Assembly (NCBI GenBank): GCA_023313575.1
Contig: JAJTTP010000004.1
Location: 186,001-250,000, forward strand
Source of the DNA: Eutypella sp. D-1
Taxonomy: Eukaryota; Ascomycota; Sordariomycetes; Xylariales; Diatrypaceae
Direction: 5' to 3'
Length of the DNA: 64,000 nt
This document shows, piece after piece, positions 51,439 through 62,675 of this stretch; position 1 is the stretch's first letter; the number at the start of each line of letters is the position of its first letter. The translations under genes were made by a program, and so were the position numbers. Below the pieces are notes generated by a model. It had not been told where the DNA came from and searched no databases. It was given only the letters and a program-made list of their open reading frames with translations.

Positions 51439-52097
51439 GGGACATGCCAGCCAGCCAACCAGTCGAATCCCACCTACCTACCCACCAACCAAGCGACCAA
51501 CCAGCAAGCGAGTGAACGAACGAAGGAGGCGGGGCGAAACTTGCTCCGGAGAAGGAAAACATGACGCATGGATATGAACATGAGCATGAGCATGAAGCAT
51601 TTAATGGGTACGATTCCGACTTACGAAACGAGAGCGAATGTTTGAGAAGCATCAGCATCAGCATCAGCAGTATCAGCATCATCGTTATCATTATCCTTTT
51701 GTTTGTTTGTTTTCTTCTCCTTTTTGTTTTTTCTTTTTTTTTTTTTTTCTCTTTTCCTTCTTCTTTTCAATCATCATGAGATACCAAATTCAAAAAGCAA
51801 ATGTCACCGCGTGGGGAGAAAAAGGATGTGTACAGAGTATATATGTGTGTGTCTATACGTGAATTAGCGACTTTTTCCACTTTCCTCTCTCTCTTTCTTA
51901 CCCCGTTTGAGAAGAGGGAAGCAAAAATGTAATTATTGTATTTCTGTTTCTGTTTTTGTTTCTTTCCTTCTTCTTGTAACGGTAGTGATATAAGAAAATC
52001 TCGCCATCATTACTTTTTTTTTTCTATCTTGAATAATTAGACGTTAGGAGCAAGTCGGATCTTTTCATCTTTCTTGAGCGGGAGTGGGGCCGGGGGT

Positions 52098-52113
52098 GGG
52101 GGGGGGGGGGGGG
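52098..52113. repeat. G16 homopolymer in G-rich tract
   Basis: G16 is preceded by GGGGCCGGGGGT, giving several G runs within 30 nt, a potential quadruplex. Confidence 0.85.
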
Positions 52114-52690
52114 AAGGCGGTTGCGGTTTGTCGTTGTAGTAATATTGGTCTTTAATATCACATATCCATCCACCCCGGTTTTTAACAAGAAGAGATTGGC
52201 AGGTACTATATATATATATATATACCTATGTATGAATTTGGCTTCTCCAGAAAAGGCCCGTTCAACCAACCCTTCCGTACTCTCTTGCCGTGTCTTATGT
52301 TATGTCTATACGTAAACTTTGTTGTACATACATAAGAGAGAGATTCAGATAGCTACCTATGTATAATAAGAATGTCTAAATTCTCCGGGCCTGAGTTGCA
52401 TTCTATCTCGTAGGTAGTAGCCCGAGCGAGAGGTTAGGTAGGATAGGCAGGGTTATGCGGGGGATGCGGGGGTGGTTGCGTGGGGTTGGACGGGACTTAT
52501 AACTTCTGGTTATGACTTTCAAAGTTGCTCTCCTTATACCCCCCCCCCCTCCGGCCCGGGCCCTAGGTGCTGGTGTGCGTGCATACGCAGGATAAGTACC
52601 GTAAGGAGATAGATAAAATGGCACTTGATACTAAGGGAATAAATATATATCAAAACATCTCCCCCACTGGAATCGGAAGTCGGACTGAGG

Positions 52691-52731
52691 AAAGGGATGG
52701 CCTGGGAAAAGGGATGGCCTGGGAAAAGGGA
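52691..52731. repeat. 17-bp tandem repeat (2.4 copies)
   Basis: The unit AAAGGGATGGCCTGGGA occurs twice in full and once in part without mismatch. Confidence 0.9.
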
Positions 52732-53562
52732 TTTAACTAGGGGCGTGTATTGGAAATACTTACCTAAAAGCTAGGGAGTTTTACCTTCATCTGCATATCT
52801 ATGCTATCAGAATCGGTGGCTGGTATAGGTGTTGTATCTGCCCCTTGGTGCTATTAGAATCGCCTATTGGTCAGTCCCGACACGCTTCAGGACGGTATCG
52901 GAAGCGGCCGAGATAGTATGTGGTGTTAGTGATGGAAAGGGGGTGGAGGGGATTCGCGTTTTTTTGGTCCGACGTGATAGAGAGTTAGGCAATGATGCGT
53001 GCTTCAAGGAGATGTGTCAACGATAGGATGGTAGGATCTCCGTGGTATTTATCTTCCCTGGCTCTGATCCCTTAGACAAGTACGTGCGTAATGCGCAGAG
53101 GTGCTATCATATACAAACTTATTGCATATCCTAGCCTACCCTACCCAAATCGTGATACAAAGAATATGTGTACAAACTCATGCATAATCTTCGTTTCAAC
53201 CTCCTTTTCCTCTTCCATACTGTTACAATCCCGCCGGAATTGTCCTCAGTATGGGGAAGTGTGTCCGCCTCCGGGTCCCCCCCCTTTCCCCCTTTTGTCC
53301 AATGCTTGCAGTTCATGCTTAGATTCGTACCACGAAACCAACCTATCCATCCCATCCCATCCTAAGCAAAATGACCCTAATGCCCCTCCCCGGCGATTGC
53401 CGTAGCCGTGATAATGATCCGTTCTGTCCATATAACCCATACATGATTAATACATAAAGAAAAAAAATCCAATGCGAGTAAACAGATATGCCGAAAGGAA
53501 AAGAAAACCCGAAGAAAGCCTATCAAAACCTAAGCTACCCTACCCACCTTAGATAACCCACC

Positions 53563-55093
53563 CTAGCCAGCCCCAAATAACGACCCGACTATCCCCCGCA
53601 CCCACCGGTAGCCCCGGTAGGCGCCGTAACCGACGGCGACCCAGAAAAGCAGGCCGATGGCGCCGGCGAGGACGCGCGCCCACGACACACGTGCCGCGCC
53701 GGACGACAGCCGTGCGCAGAGCCGGAACACGCCGCCGCACCGCTCCAGCATGCCCATCAGGCCGCGAGCCAGCGCGCTCCTCTTTCCCGCGCCGTTGCCG
53801 CTGCTGTTTGCGCTGCTGCCGTTGTTCTTTCTATTCGCAGCAGCTGACGCGCCGCCTCGGGCGGAAAAAGAAGCCGCCGTGGTGGAGGCGGGACGCACGC
53901 TCCCGTAGTACTGCTGCTGGTACGGATTGGCGGACGCGCCTAAGTCCCCGCTGTACAGCGGCAGAAGAGCCCGCCGCTCGGCCGCGGCCCGGTCGTCAGG
54001 GTCGTAATAGCCCAGGGCGCCGCGACGCGGGCCGTACGCATCGTAGAGGGTCCGCGTGCGCTGCTGGTAGGATGGGGACGCTGCCGCGGCCTTACCCAAG
54101 TACGGCGCCATTCGCGCCTGCTGCGCCGGCGACGGCACCGTGCGCGGTGGCGATATCGTCACCGGGCGCCGCTGTGATGCGGGGTGTGCAGCGCAGATGT
54201 TCGTGATGAGATCTGCGGAGGCGCCCAAGCTCCAGAGCCGCGATACCAAGGCCTGTAGATCATCGGGGTCCTCGTCGTCGTCATCGTCGTCTTCCGTCGT
54301 TCTCCGATTGGCTTCGCTGCCCTGGAGTCGCGGCACGACTACTGTCGTTGTTGTTGATGCTGTAGAGGCCCGCCGTGACGAGCTGCTGGTAATAGAACTG
54401 GGAATCAGGGCGACGCCTGTGGGCGGCAGAGCATCGACAATGGGGCCGACAACGTCGACGAAGCGCGCGTACTCAACGAGCTCGCGGAAGCTGCGGGGCG
54501 AGAGGGCGTAGGGGGCGGCAGGGTTGGCAGAGTCGTAGGGGCGCAGGCCGTCCAGCCGCACGAGCCGCCGCCGGCTCGTCTTCACGTACGACCGCTTCCG
54601 CAGCCGCGGCGACGCCTCCGCCAGCACTAACAACCTCCCGCTGTCGGGGTGCGGCGGGCTCGGCGCGATCGGTAGGTGCGCCGCCCGCGCCCGCGGATCG
54701 TGCGGGTGCTTCTGCTCCAGTGGCCTTTCGTTAAAGGACGTGAGCTATTGACATGGTAGCAGTTAGTATGTTTCTCTGTTCGACGAGGATAAGACCGCAT
54801 ATGGGAATGTTTTGCATTGATGGTAAAAAGGCAAAGGAGACTAGGATATCTCTTACAACAAGCACGAACACATTTCCGTCCCGCGGCTTAGCGGAAAGGA
54901 TCACTACGGGATGCTGATAGCAGCCATCTTCGAGGTCATCATCGGCGGACCCCGTATCACTCAGGTTCTCCTTTCTGGGGAGCCAGAGGATGCTTCCAGC
55001 CAGATGGGTGCGGCTCTGGTGTTTCCGTTGTTGTCGTTGCGATTTTAGCTGCGGCTGGCGTGGCCGGTTACCGGCGGCGACGACGGGCGGCAT
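53563..55093 (-). CDS. Conserved fungal protein of unknown function with C-terminal membrane anchor
   Basis: Two exons (55093-54857, 54744-53563; 111-nt intron with GTAAGA donor, ACTAAC branch and CAATAG acceptor, phase 0) give 472 residues. Splicing joins GCYQHPVVILSAKPRDGNVF to VLVLTSFNERPLEQKHPHDP, forming one conserved block (about 58-160). It also contains LPIAPSPPHPDSGRLLVLAE and YVKTSRR, and resembles a fungal-specific domain I know only as hypothetical. An acidic Asp/Glu run sits near residue 200, followed by Ala/Ser/Gln-rich disorder. Close to the end, ARVLAGAIGLLFWVAVGYGA is a single transmembrane segment, so the protein may be tail-anchored with most of the chain in the cytosol or nucleus. 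No enzymatic motif is seen and no function is proposed. Confidence 0.75.
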
Positions 55094-57156
55094 CTTCGGG
55101 CCCGGCAGCTAGTTTGGTCCTTATTCTTTGCTGGCGAGGCTGTGAGCTCGGTTCTCGGGGCAACAAAGAGCTACGCAGCATATCTATCCCCTGCCGAATG
55201 TTGTCATGCAAGGGGACAATATACCTGAAAATAGATAGAAATGGCGGAAAGGAAAGCATAGCATATTCACAAAGGCACTGCGAAACTCGGTCCAGATATT
55301 ATCAATAAAGAAGACGTGCGTGTGCACGTCGACAGCGTGACTGCTGAAGCCTTGGCGATTTTACAATGACCAGATGTCAAAGATGCCCACTCCCCTTCCC
55401 CCCTTTTTCCCCGCCATTTTCCTCTGGGGGGTTGGCTTCCCGCTCGACACGGAAGCGTCCACTCGAAGTCGCTGTCGCGAATCGGGGACTACAACGTGGG
55501 TGGGCGCCCGCCAATGAAAGCCGTAGGGGGCGAGGGGAATGTTGATTGGCGACCAAATCCACCGCCGTACGGTGGTTGGTTGGCTGGCCGCTGGCTGGCT
55601 GGATATATGGCAGGATCGCATGCCGACTTTCGCCCCCCTCACCCCACGTCTCCGCGGTTGGGGATTCTTGCATATTTTGATTTTTATGATATCTGACGTA
55701 GTTACGTATGATGGCCGTAAAGCGAGGGAGTCCAGCCGCGGAACCTCGGACCAGCGATCCTGACGGAGATCTCGGATGGTGGGTAGGTTAGGCAGTCTAG
55801 ACCGCTCCGTGGTCCGGACCGCAGGGCGCACCGACAAGTGGCATTATACTAATCAACCCAGAGAGCGGTAGCCATGCAGGATTGATAGTTCTATCAGGTA
55901 CTATCGAATAATTGAGATGCCCGAAGAATATATGCGCGCATATGTCACGACCATCCGTGCTACCTCAAATGAGAATAGGTAGGGGGCAGCCCGTGGTTGT
56001 GGCTCCGGCCCGGTTTGACGGGGGCTGCGGTTGACGGTACTTTACCCTCGTGGTAGGGCCATTATCGGTACCAGTACCGGAGTTCGGCATGGGTCACCGA
56101 CTCTCTCAAGTCTGCTTTATAAGTATGACGGGTCTCCAGCTCAGACATTTGTTTAAGACGGTCCTTTCTTACTCAGCCCGAGCTCTTGCTCGCGGCCCAC
56201 TACAACACCCACTCTATAATGCAACGCCTTTGGGAACCAATCTCCGACTCTTCCCAATAGATTCGTTTCCAATTTAATCGAATCCAGGAGTTCGGTTTCA
56301 GCATAATGCTTTTTGGTATCGCCTCTGCGACAAGGGCAATAGCTGTCCACAGTAGCTGCAAGGCTGTATGTCACGTCACTTAGAAGTAAATCCTAAGTAG
56401 TAGACTGTAAAGGAACACCAACCATGAGAACAATTTGGGGGACTACCAGTTCCGTTGACTACTATTCAGAGAAGAAACTCCTGCTCTTACATCAGATCGC
56501 TCACCGGATGTTGAGCTACTAGGAAAATTATCTATACCCAAGGGGACTCTAGACTAACGTCGGCTACGGAGGTATATCATTGTCTCCAGGGCCGCGAGCT
56601 TATAACTGATACATTACATTACATACACTGCTATGATTTGCGCCCACCTATCTAGGCGGCACACCTATGATACTCTATTGAAGACGCACACTCTGCCCAT
56701 ATAGCACGAGAGCATAACCAGCACACCAAGTATCTGTAAGACTGGTATATTAATGTATTTCGATCTATCTATCATTACTTTCATCGCCGATGCCTCGACA
56801 CAGTCCAAGGTCTGCGCAGGGTGGAGAGGCCACCCGATGCGCTCATAAAACATGCCCGCCCCAACCACCATCGTCTATCATGGTATCATGTCTTGAACTC
56901 CCAAGCGCCCGGACTAAAGTAATCCCCCAAAACACTACCCTACTGGCGTTATCGGCCGATTCGAATATAGGTATCCATATTTGGTATATGGATGAACGCA
57001 CACATGGGTGTGGGCAAATAGGAGTTATGTGTAGCCTTAACACGTGTGATGTACTGGCCTTACGCCTCAGAGTCACCTAGCGGTGCGTAATTGCCGTTTT
57101 CCTCCTTTCCTCAGAACAATCAAGGCCGCCAATTCTCTTGTGTTATAAGCCACCGC
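55094..57156. other. 2-kb spacer between unknown-function gene and MFS 3' end
   Basis: No supported gene. Overlapping short frames around 55361-55837 on both strands lack motifs. The GGCTGGCTGG-type stretch near 55579-55600 is a minor repeat. Confidence 0.45.
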
Positions 57157-59007
57157 TTAGGGGTTACTGACGTAGCTTCTGGCGCGGCGGAGGTCGTCGT
57201 CCTCGGTATCGTCTTCCCTGATGACAGGACCACCGCCGGTCTCGCAAGCGCCGCGGACCTTCTCCTCCTCGTCGCCGTCGCCGCTGTAAGCGTACTTGCT
57301 GCGCTGGCGGATGCGCTCGCCGTAGGTCCAAAAGAGGAAGGGGATGCCGCAGCAGGCGAGGGAGATGAAGGCGAGCAGGGTGGAGGCCCACTCGTAGCCG
57401 AGGCGCTCGTACATCTGGTCGGTGAAGAGGACGACAGCGGCGCCCCAGAACGAGCGAATGCAGGTCTTGGCCGCGAGCGCGCTGGCAGCCTGGTGCTGGT
57501 ACGCGTCCACGAGGTAGTTGTTGGCGCTGTTGTACAGGAAGATGAAGCCGAAGCCGACGGGGAACCCGCCCAGGGCGGGCCCCACCCATATCAGCCGCGG
57601 GTACGAGGTCCAGGCGAAGATGAAGAGACCGATGGGGATACACCAGCACGAGATCATCATGGGGATGAGGCGGAGCTCGGGGGGCGGCAGGCCGGCGTGC
57701 GACGCGATCAGTCGGCGGTAGTGGTCGTTGACCCAGGGGGAGCAGAAGGCGGAGACGACGACGCCGACGGCGAGCGGGATGAACATGAGGCCAGTGGTGC
57801 TGGCGGAGTAGCCTTTGCCCTTCTGGAAGACGATCGGGTACGCCACGAAGAACATGTACAGCAGGCCGTAGAGCACGCTCATGTAGAGGCTGATGAGGAA
57901 GACGATGAGTTCGCCGAAGAGCAGCTGGAACGGTCGCACCAGGAAGATCCGCATCCGCTCACCGAACGGCCGCTTGTCGAGGTCCTGCTCCGTCACATGG
58001 TCGGACTCGCCCGTCTCCGCGCGCATTCGCTTCGCCCGCCGCGCAAGGATCGTCGGTGCGTATGTTTCCGGTACCGTGAAGGTGATGAGCACCCAGACGA
58101 TGAAGGCCAATATCAGGTGGAGCCAGTAAAGCCAGCGCCATCCGACGGCGTCGGAAAGGAAGCCGCCAGCGAGAGGGCCGATGGCCGGCCCGATGAAGGG
58201 AGCGGCGGAGAAGGCGGCCATGGGGATGCCGCGCTCCTCGGACTTCCATAGGTCGGCCATGGTGCCGCCGACGAGGGTCATGGGGGCGGAGAAGGCGATA
58301 CCGTCGATGGCGCGCGCGACGAGGAGCGTGGCGATGTTCTTAGCAACAGCTCCGGGCACGACGAAGACCACGGCAACGAGCAGCGTGGTGCCGTAGATAA
58401 TCCGGCGGCCGTAGACCTCAGAAAGCGGGGCAAAGATCATGGGGCCTACACCAAAACCTACGACGAAGAGCGTGATGCTGAGCAGGGCTACCTCCTCACT
58501 GACGCCGAACTCCTCGGCCACGCCCGCGATATCGGCGGTAACGACGCTGGACGCGAAGGCAACGACAAAGCAGGTCGCGGCCACGACCATAGTGCAGTAC
58601 CACTTGTAGGCCTTGGACCAGTTCTTGGGGTTCTCCGGATCGTTAGGCAGGAAAGTGACAAGGCGGTAGCGCCGTTCACCGTCGGGTTCGACCGGACCCG
58701 GGATTGCACCATCCCGCGTCTCAGTGGTGTATTCGGCGAGATTTGCGTCGGCGCTCAGGGTCCGGTACGGCAAGTTGACGTCCAGCTCCGGGTCCCTTTG
58801 CTCTTTCGTGGCTACCCGGCTTAGCGGCCGGGGTATGGAGACGACTCGTTTAACGGGGTTTGATGTCGTCGGTCGCTCGTCAGTAGAGGACCTCGCGGTT
58901 GATGAGCTGTCTGAGTTATCCATGTTTGCTGTCGTTGCAGCCATATCTGTTCTTTCTGTTGTGTCCATGTTTTCATTTGTTGGAGGTGGAGTTGTGTTCG
59001 TCATCAT
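57157..59007 (-). CDS. MFS multidrug/polyamine-type transporter (DHA1 family)
   Basis: This intronless gene encodes 616 residues if it starts at MMTNTTPPPTNENMD. The frame is open further and an ATG at 59112 would add 35 residues. A strong TATA box at 59159-59152 puts transcription start near 59125, so both are possible. The first ~165 residues are hydrophilic. Twelve membrane spans then follow. Motif A is PLSEVYGRRIIYG after TM2, and the antiporter motif C is in APFIGPAIGPLAGGFLSDAV. WRWLYWLHLI, FLISLYMSVLYGLLYMFFVA, NSANNYLVDAY and the TM12-end WTYGERIR are typical of fungal DHA1 drug:H+ antiporters (Flr1/Tpo1-like). It should sit in the plasma membrane and export small molecules; the substrate is unknown. 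The C-terminus is acidic. No biosynthetic genes lie beside it. Confidence 0.92.
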   Translation of the reverse strand: MMTNTTPPPTNENMDTTERTDMAATTANMDNSDSSSTARSSTDERPTTSNPVKRVVSIPRPLSRVATKEQRDPELDVNLPYRTLSADANLAEYTTETRDGAIPGPVEPDGERRYRLVTFLPNDPENPKNWSKAYKWYCTMVVAATCFVVAFASSVVTADIAGVAEEFGVSEEVALLSITLFVVGFGVGPMIFAPLSEVYGRRIIYGTTLLVAVVFVVPGAVAKNIATLLVARAIDGIAFSAPMTLVGGTMADLWKSEERGIPMAAFSAAPFIGPAIGPLAGGFLSDAVGWRWLYWLHLILAFIVWVLITFTVPETYAPTILARRAKRMRAETGESDHVTEQDLDKRPFGERMRIFLVRPFQLLFGELIVFLISLYMSVLYGLLYMFFVAYPIVFQKGKGYSASTTGLMFIPLAVGVVVSAFCSPWVNDHYRRLIASHAGLPPPELRLIPMMISCWCIPIGLFIFAWTSYPRLIWVGPALGGFPVGFGFIFLYNSANNYLVDAYQHQAASALAAKTCIRSFWGAAVVLFTDQMYERLGYEWASTLLAFISLACCGIPFLFWTYGERIRQRSKYAYSGDGDEEEKVRGACETGGGPVIREDDTEDDDLRRARSYVSNP

Positions 59008-59151
59008 CCACTGCGAAATTGTTGGGAGAGAAGGTCTACAAAAATCCGAGGTACGTTGAAGCGAGAGTATTCCTGTGGGAACTCCCTCTTGTCTTCGACA
59101 TAATTCTATCATCCACCACAAGTACAAATTCACAGGGGCGGGATCCCGTCC

Positions 59152-59159
59152 CTTTTATA
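59152..59159 (-). promoter_or_regulatory. TATA box of the MFS gene
   Basis: TATAAAAG on the minus strand, 145 nt before the preferred start codon and 40 nt before the upstream in-frame ATG. Confidence 0.6.
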
Positions 59160-60702
59160 GAAGAGCTAGTTAATTCCCTATGTACCATTTTCGATACACG
59201 CCCTCCCTTGCGGCTCTGAGCCTTGTGGGGACTCTCGTGATAAGCGGCGGCATCTTTCTCTAACAAGCTCGCTGAAAAGACAGGTGATTGGCCATACACC
59301 TCGATGATATAAATTTTAATGGGTTATATAAGATCCAGCCTCGCAAGGCACGCCCCTGACAGGAGCGAGAACGGAGGCGACATGAGCTCCCAGATAGGGG
59401 CCGGACCCATGGCTCGCTGTGACGTGAAAGGCCCGAGGGGCGAGATCAGGTATGGGAATGGAGCCCAGTGATGTCCTGTTTAGGATATAAGTAAATAAGT
59501 ACCGCGACGCAGAGCCTTTTATTTCTCTTTCTTTTTTATTGGGGCCGACTCAAGGAGATGACTCGGGCTTTCTCGGCCTCAAGCCGGAAACGCGAGCTGT
59601 GTTAATTGAGAGTCGAGAGGGATCCACCAGGGACCCGAACATTCTACTGTCTAATAAATAACTCTGACGTGAGGATTAGGCTAGTCAGATACAATATTCA
59701 ACTTTGAAGCACGTAAAAAAAAGAGACACGGAATCGAAGATTAAATGTTAGATATACGTCGAATGCTTTCAGCTCGATTGTGAACAAAACTCTCGATTTA
59801 TCTAATTCATGGCGTTGTTTGGTAGGTCTGGGCGCGAAAGTTTGCTGGTGGCGAGATGCGCGGGAGAAAATCGTGAGGTGCCAGAATGCAAATCCCTGTC
59901 AAATCTGTCAAGCCTTTAAACCCTGACGGCATCCGGGATCCACTTTATAGTTTTGTAGAAGCGGCCCACATATTTGGGCCGGCCCATTAGACCCACATCG
60001 GCCGTATGGATTCGGCGCTGGATAAGTTTGAGATACCTGCTCTGTAACAACGTACCTACGTAATAGGTATATACTCAGGTATTTCGATATTGGTTTCTTA
60101 CATGTGTCTTTCCCAATAATGACATTCTAATCAAGTAAGATAGAATAATCGTCGTAGGTTCATCATTTCTATCCAATCATGGTGAGCAGAAACAAAGCAC
60201 TTCTATCTCCAGAGTCCAGACCGCAGTTACCGCGCTGAGGTTAGTATTCAGAGCGAAGATCGAGATTCGCGTCATTAATAGCCATGGATCCATAACGAGA
60301 TTCCTAACCTGGCTACCTTGGTAAGCTCGGCTATCAGCTCAGGTGCGTTGGGCTGCGCTGGAAGGCTGGCTAGGAGACTGGTACGTGCCCGACTACCAGA
60401 CCACAAAGCTTGACATCCCTATGAAATCTAGAATCATCCCTACCCCCGTTAGATTGACTATGGACTTAGCCCATTATTTCATAATCTCGTGTCTCGAAGC
60501 AATACGCGAACTTACTAGAAATCGTTAAGGTAGAGCCTCGCGTTAAACGTCAACAATCTCCACAAAGCCTGCACTATTGAGTGAAACCTCTCGATAACGG
60601 CCGGTGCGGGATCCGCCTGCTCTCTACAATTACCATAACAAGCCAGCTCTTGATCCGGCTTTGAATCGCGACGATTATCTATGTACCTACAGCGCACAAT
60701 TC

Positions 60703-60728
60703 TTTTTTTTTGGGGGGGGGGGGGGGGG
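60703..60728. repeat. T9-G17 homopolymer junction
   Basis: A T run passes directly into G17 on the plus strand, the same order as at 38735-38761. Confidence 0.9.
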
Positions 60729-61276
60729 CAGGGGATAACGAGGGAAAGAAGCACCAATATCCTCCCGTCCTGCAGTAGCGGGGTGTGACATAGCAAGATT
60801 CATCTCCAAATTCAAGACACATCCCACCATATGAACCTCGCGTCCCGATAGTAGCGATCTATGGCCATAGCCAAGAAAGATTCGCACACATGCACCTAGC
60901 CGGCCAGCACCCGAAATCAGTACCAAGGGGGCGCCGGTCTTGGCGGAAGCTTGTTTGTCTTAACGCCCGTTGTGTTACCATCTTATTACATCTTCCAATA
61001 TGCGACCAGTGGTATCCAAGCACCACAGATACTAAATTCACCTTGTCGCAAAGGAAGATTCATGATCTTCTCTAGTGTCTAGATAATTAAGTGGAGAGCG
61101 CTCGCATTGGCTGGATTGGATAGCCCAAGAACTTTCCTACGTCTCACCGGGATCGGCTTCGGGACGGCTAAACGGACCCACTATCCGGCTACAGTGTCCT
61201 TAACAGTATGCTACTGTGGTCTCCAAGACCGGCTTATTGAACTAAAATAAAACGGAAAATCTTCAACAGCGAATCA

Positions 61277-61349
61277 GGTCGAGTGGTGTAGTTGGTTATC
61301 ACGTCAGTCTAACACACTGAAGGTCTCCGGTTCAAGTCCGGGCTCGATC
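61277..61349 (+). tRNA. tRNA-Val (anticodon AAC)
   Basis: A 73-nt cloverleaf with a 7-bp acceptor stem (GGTCGAG/CTCGATC) and a D arm with TAGTTGGTTA. The anticodon stem is TCAGT/ACTGA around the loop CTAACAC, giving anticodon AAC. The T arm is TCCGG-TTCAAGT-CCGGG. There is no intron. A box is TGGTGTAGTTGG and B box is GGTTCAAGTCC. A T6 run follows at 61352-61357. Confidence 0.93.
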
Positions 61350-61978
61350 AATTTTTTGGCCTTTGACATACTCCAGTGTTTGAATTAAAGGTTTGAGTTT
61401 CTTTTTGCTTCCTTACACCGAATATTTTCAATTTGACATTCATTGCTTGGCGCTACCTGTGGGGTTTGGCTACGTAGAGTCGGAGCTGAGATACGAGTCT
61501 TATGCAAACTCTTTGGGTTGCAGCATCGCGTCTGTTATCTCATTGATCATAGTCAACACCGTAGCTCACGTTCTCTTATATCGTGTATGTAGAGGTAGTA
61601 TGAATACATGCTTAGTTTGTACTCATGCACCTCCCCGCATAACATGGGGGGACTGATGCGGACCAACTGGCGATCGCCTGTTTTGCTGTGTTCCCTTCGC
61701 CACAGTTACCCTTTGCCCCTTTACGTCCCATATAAATCCCTCTTGATCCACTCCTTTTATTCATATACCTCTACCTATTATGCATCTACTCCCTCCTACT
61801 ATATAAGTATATCACAAACTCATAGTCGCTGACCACCAAGTCGTGGATATAAGAAATGAGTCAATCGAACTTCTGGTGACGGAGGTAGTATGCACCACTG
61901 TCCCATTTCTTGTCTCCATGACTTGACCATCTCTCCGTTTTCGATCGACTACTAGATACCCAAATCCTGTTCCCATGA
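61350..61978. other. Spacer between tRNA and APH remnant
   Basis: Apart from the tRNA terminator I see nothing supported. Short frames here carry no recognisable motif. Confidence 0.4.
61352..61357 (+). terminator. Pol III terminator of the tRNA gene
   Basis: Six T residues begin 3 nt after the acceptor stem, as expected for RNA polymerase III. Confidence 0.8.
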
Positions 61979-62675
61979 GTTCGTGTTCTTAGCAAGCCGC
62001 TCCTGAAGGCCCTTGGACCCGGTACGCGGATCATCCAGCATCAAGATGGCCCAGCAATGGTGATCAAGTATAGCTATCAGAAGAAGATCAAGCCTGACGA
62101 AGTGACAGTCATGCGTCTGGTCCGCAAGAAGACGACAATTCCCGTCCCCGAGGTGCACAGTTGGACAGATAGGTCGATCACCATGGGCTTTATTCGAATG
62201 TGCGCAGTTAAAGAAAGCATGAGACACCCTATAACGGAGCAGCGTTTGCCAGCATCGGCGGCCGGCTCCGCGATTGCATCGGCCAGTTGCAAGCCATTGA
62301 GGACAAGATTGTCGGCGGCGTGGTTGGGGTCTAGCTATCGACTATAAACCATTTATTTGAGAGAGAGAGTGGAACAAATGGCTTTTGGGGGCTATCACCG
62401 ACCGCCCCCATGTACTAGCCCGTGCGCCGTATGGTGAAGACCCAGCTCCGGAGAGACCACCGCATAGTGCTCGCTCACGGCAAAATGCACGGGCACCGAC
62501 ATCCTCGTGCATGATATCCGTCTTTGCTGCCCTGCTGACCTGGGAATACGCCAGCTTCTACCCAGAACGAACATATCGAGTTCCTCAGGGGCTCCGCACG
62601 GCGCTCTCCGATACAACGGCTGCTGCGGAGCCCCTGCTGGATAGCTCTTCCCTCGTCGCTACGACGCCGAGTTAA
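61979..62675 (+). pseudogene. Decayed aminoglycoside-phosphotransferase-like (APH/kinase-fold) gene
   Basis: Fragments of the fungal APH family lie in order but in different frames. The first frame gives GTRIIQHQDGPAMVIKYSY, VTVMRLVRKKTTIPVPEVHS and WTDRSITMGFIRM (about 61979-62215), the nucleotide-binding N-lobe. A second frame gives GGRLRDCIGQLQAIEDKIVG (about 62247-62330), which then hits stop codons. It continues as DHRIVLAHGKMHGHRH (near 62456-62505), at the place of the family's catalytic HGD motif; here the Asp is lost. Another frame gives LTWEYASFYPE (about 62533-62570), the usual DWEYAxxYPE block with its metal-binding Asp changed. Several frameshifts and stops are needed to explain this, so no functional product is expected. 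The intact family has diverse or unknown small-molecule kinase roles in fungi. Confidence 0.75.

Larger units (their letters stand above)
51439..53562. other. 2.1-kb convergent spacer
   Basis: 3' flanks of two convergent genes. It contains an AGCATC repeat (about 51648-51681), a long T/C tract (51715-51770), a G16 run (52098-52113), a TA repeat near 52208-52225, a C run near 52541-52549 and a 17-bp tandem repeat (52691-52731). No gene seen. Confidence 0.45.
59008..61276. other. 2.3-kb spacer between MFS promoter and tRNA
   Basis: This includes the MFS promoter at its left end. A T9-G17 junction lies at 60703-60728. No convincing gene was found; a 61-codon frame at 60343-60528 has no recognisable motif. 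Confidence 0.45.

Noticed and set aside
57091..58251. 386-codon plus-strand Glu/Asp/Val-rich frame
   Set aside because: Antisense shadow of the MFS transporter's hydrophobic codons.
60343..60528. 61-codon frame resembling a fragment of an enzyme
   Set aside because: Could not be linked to any family or to neighbouring fragments.
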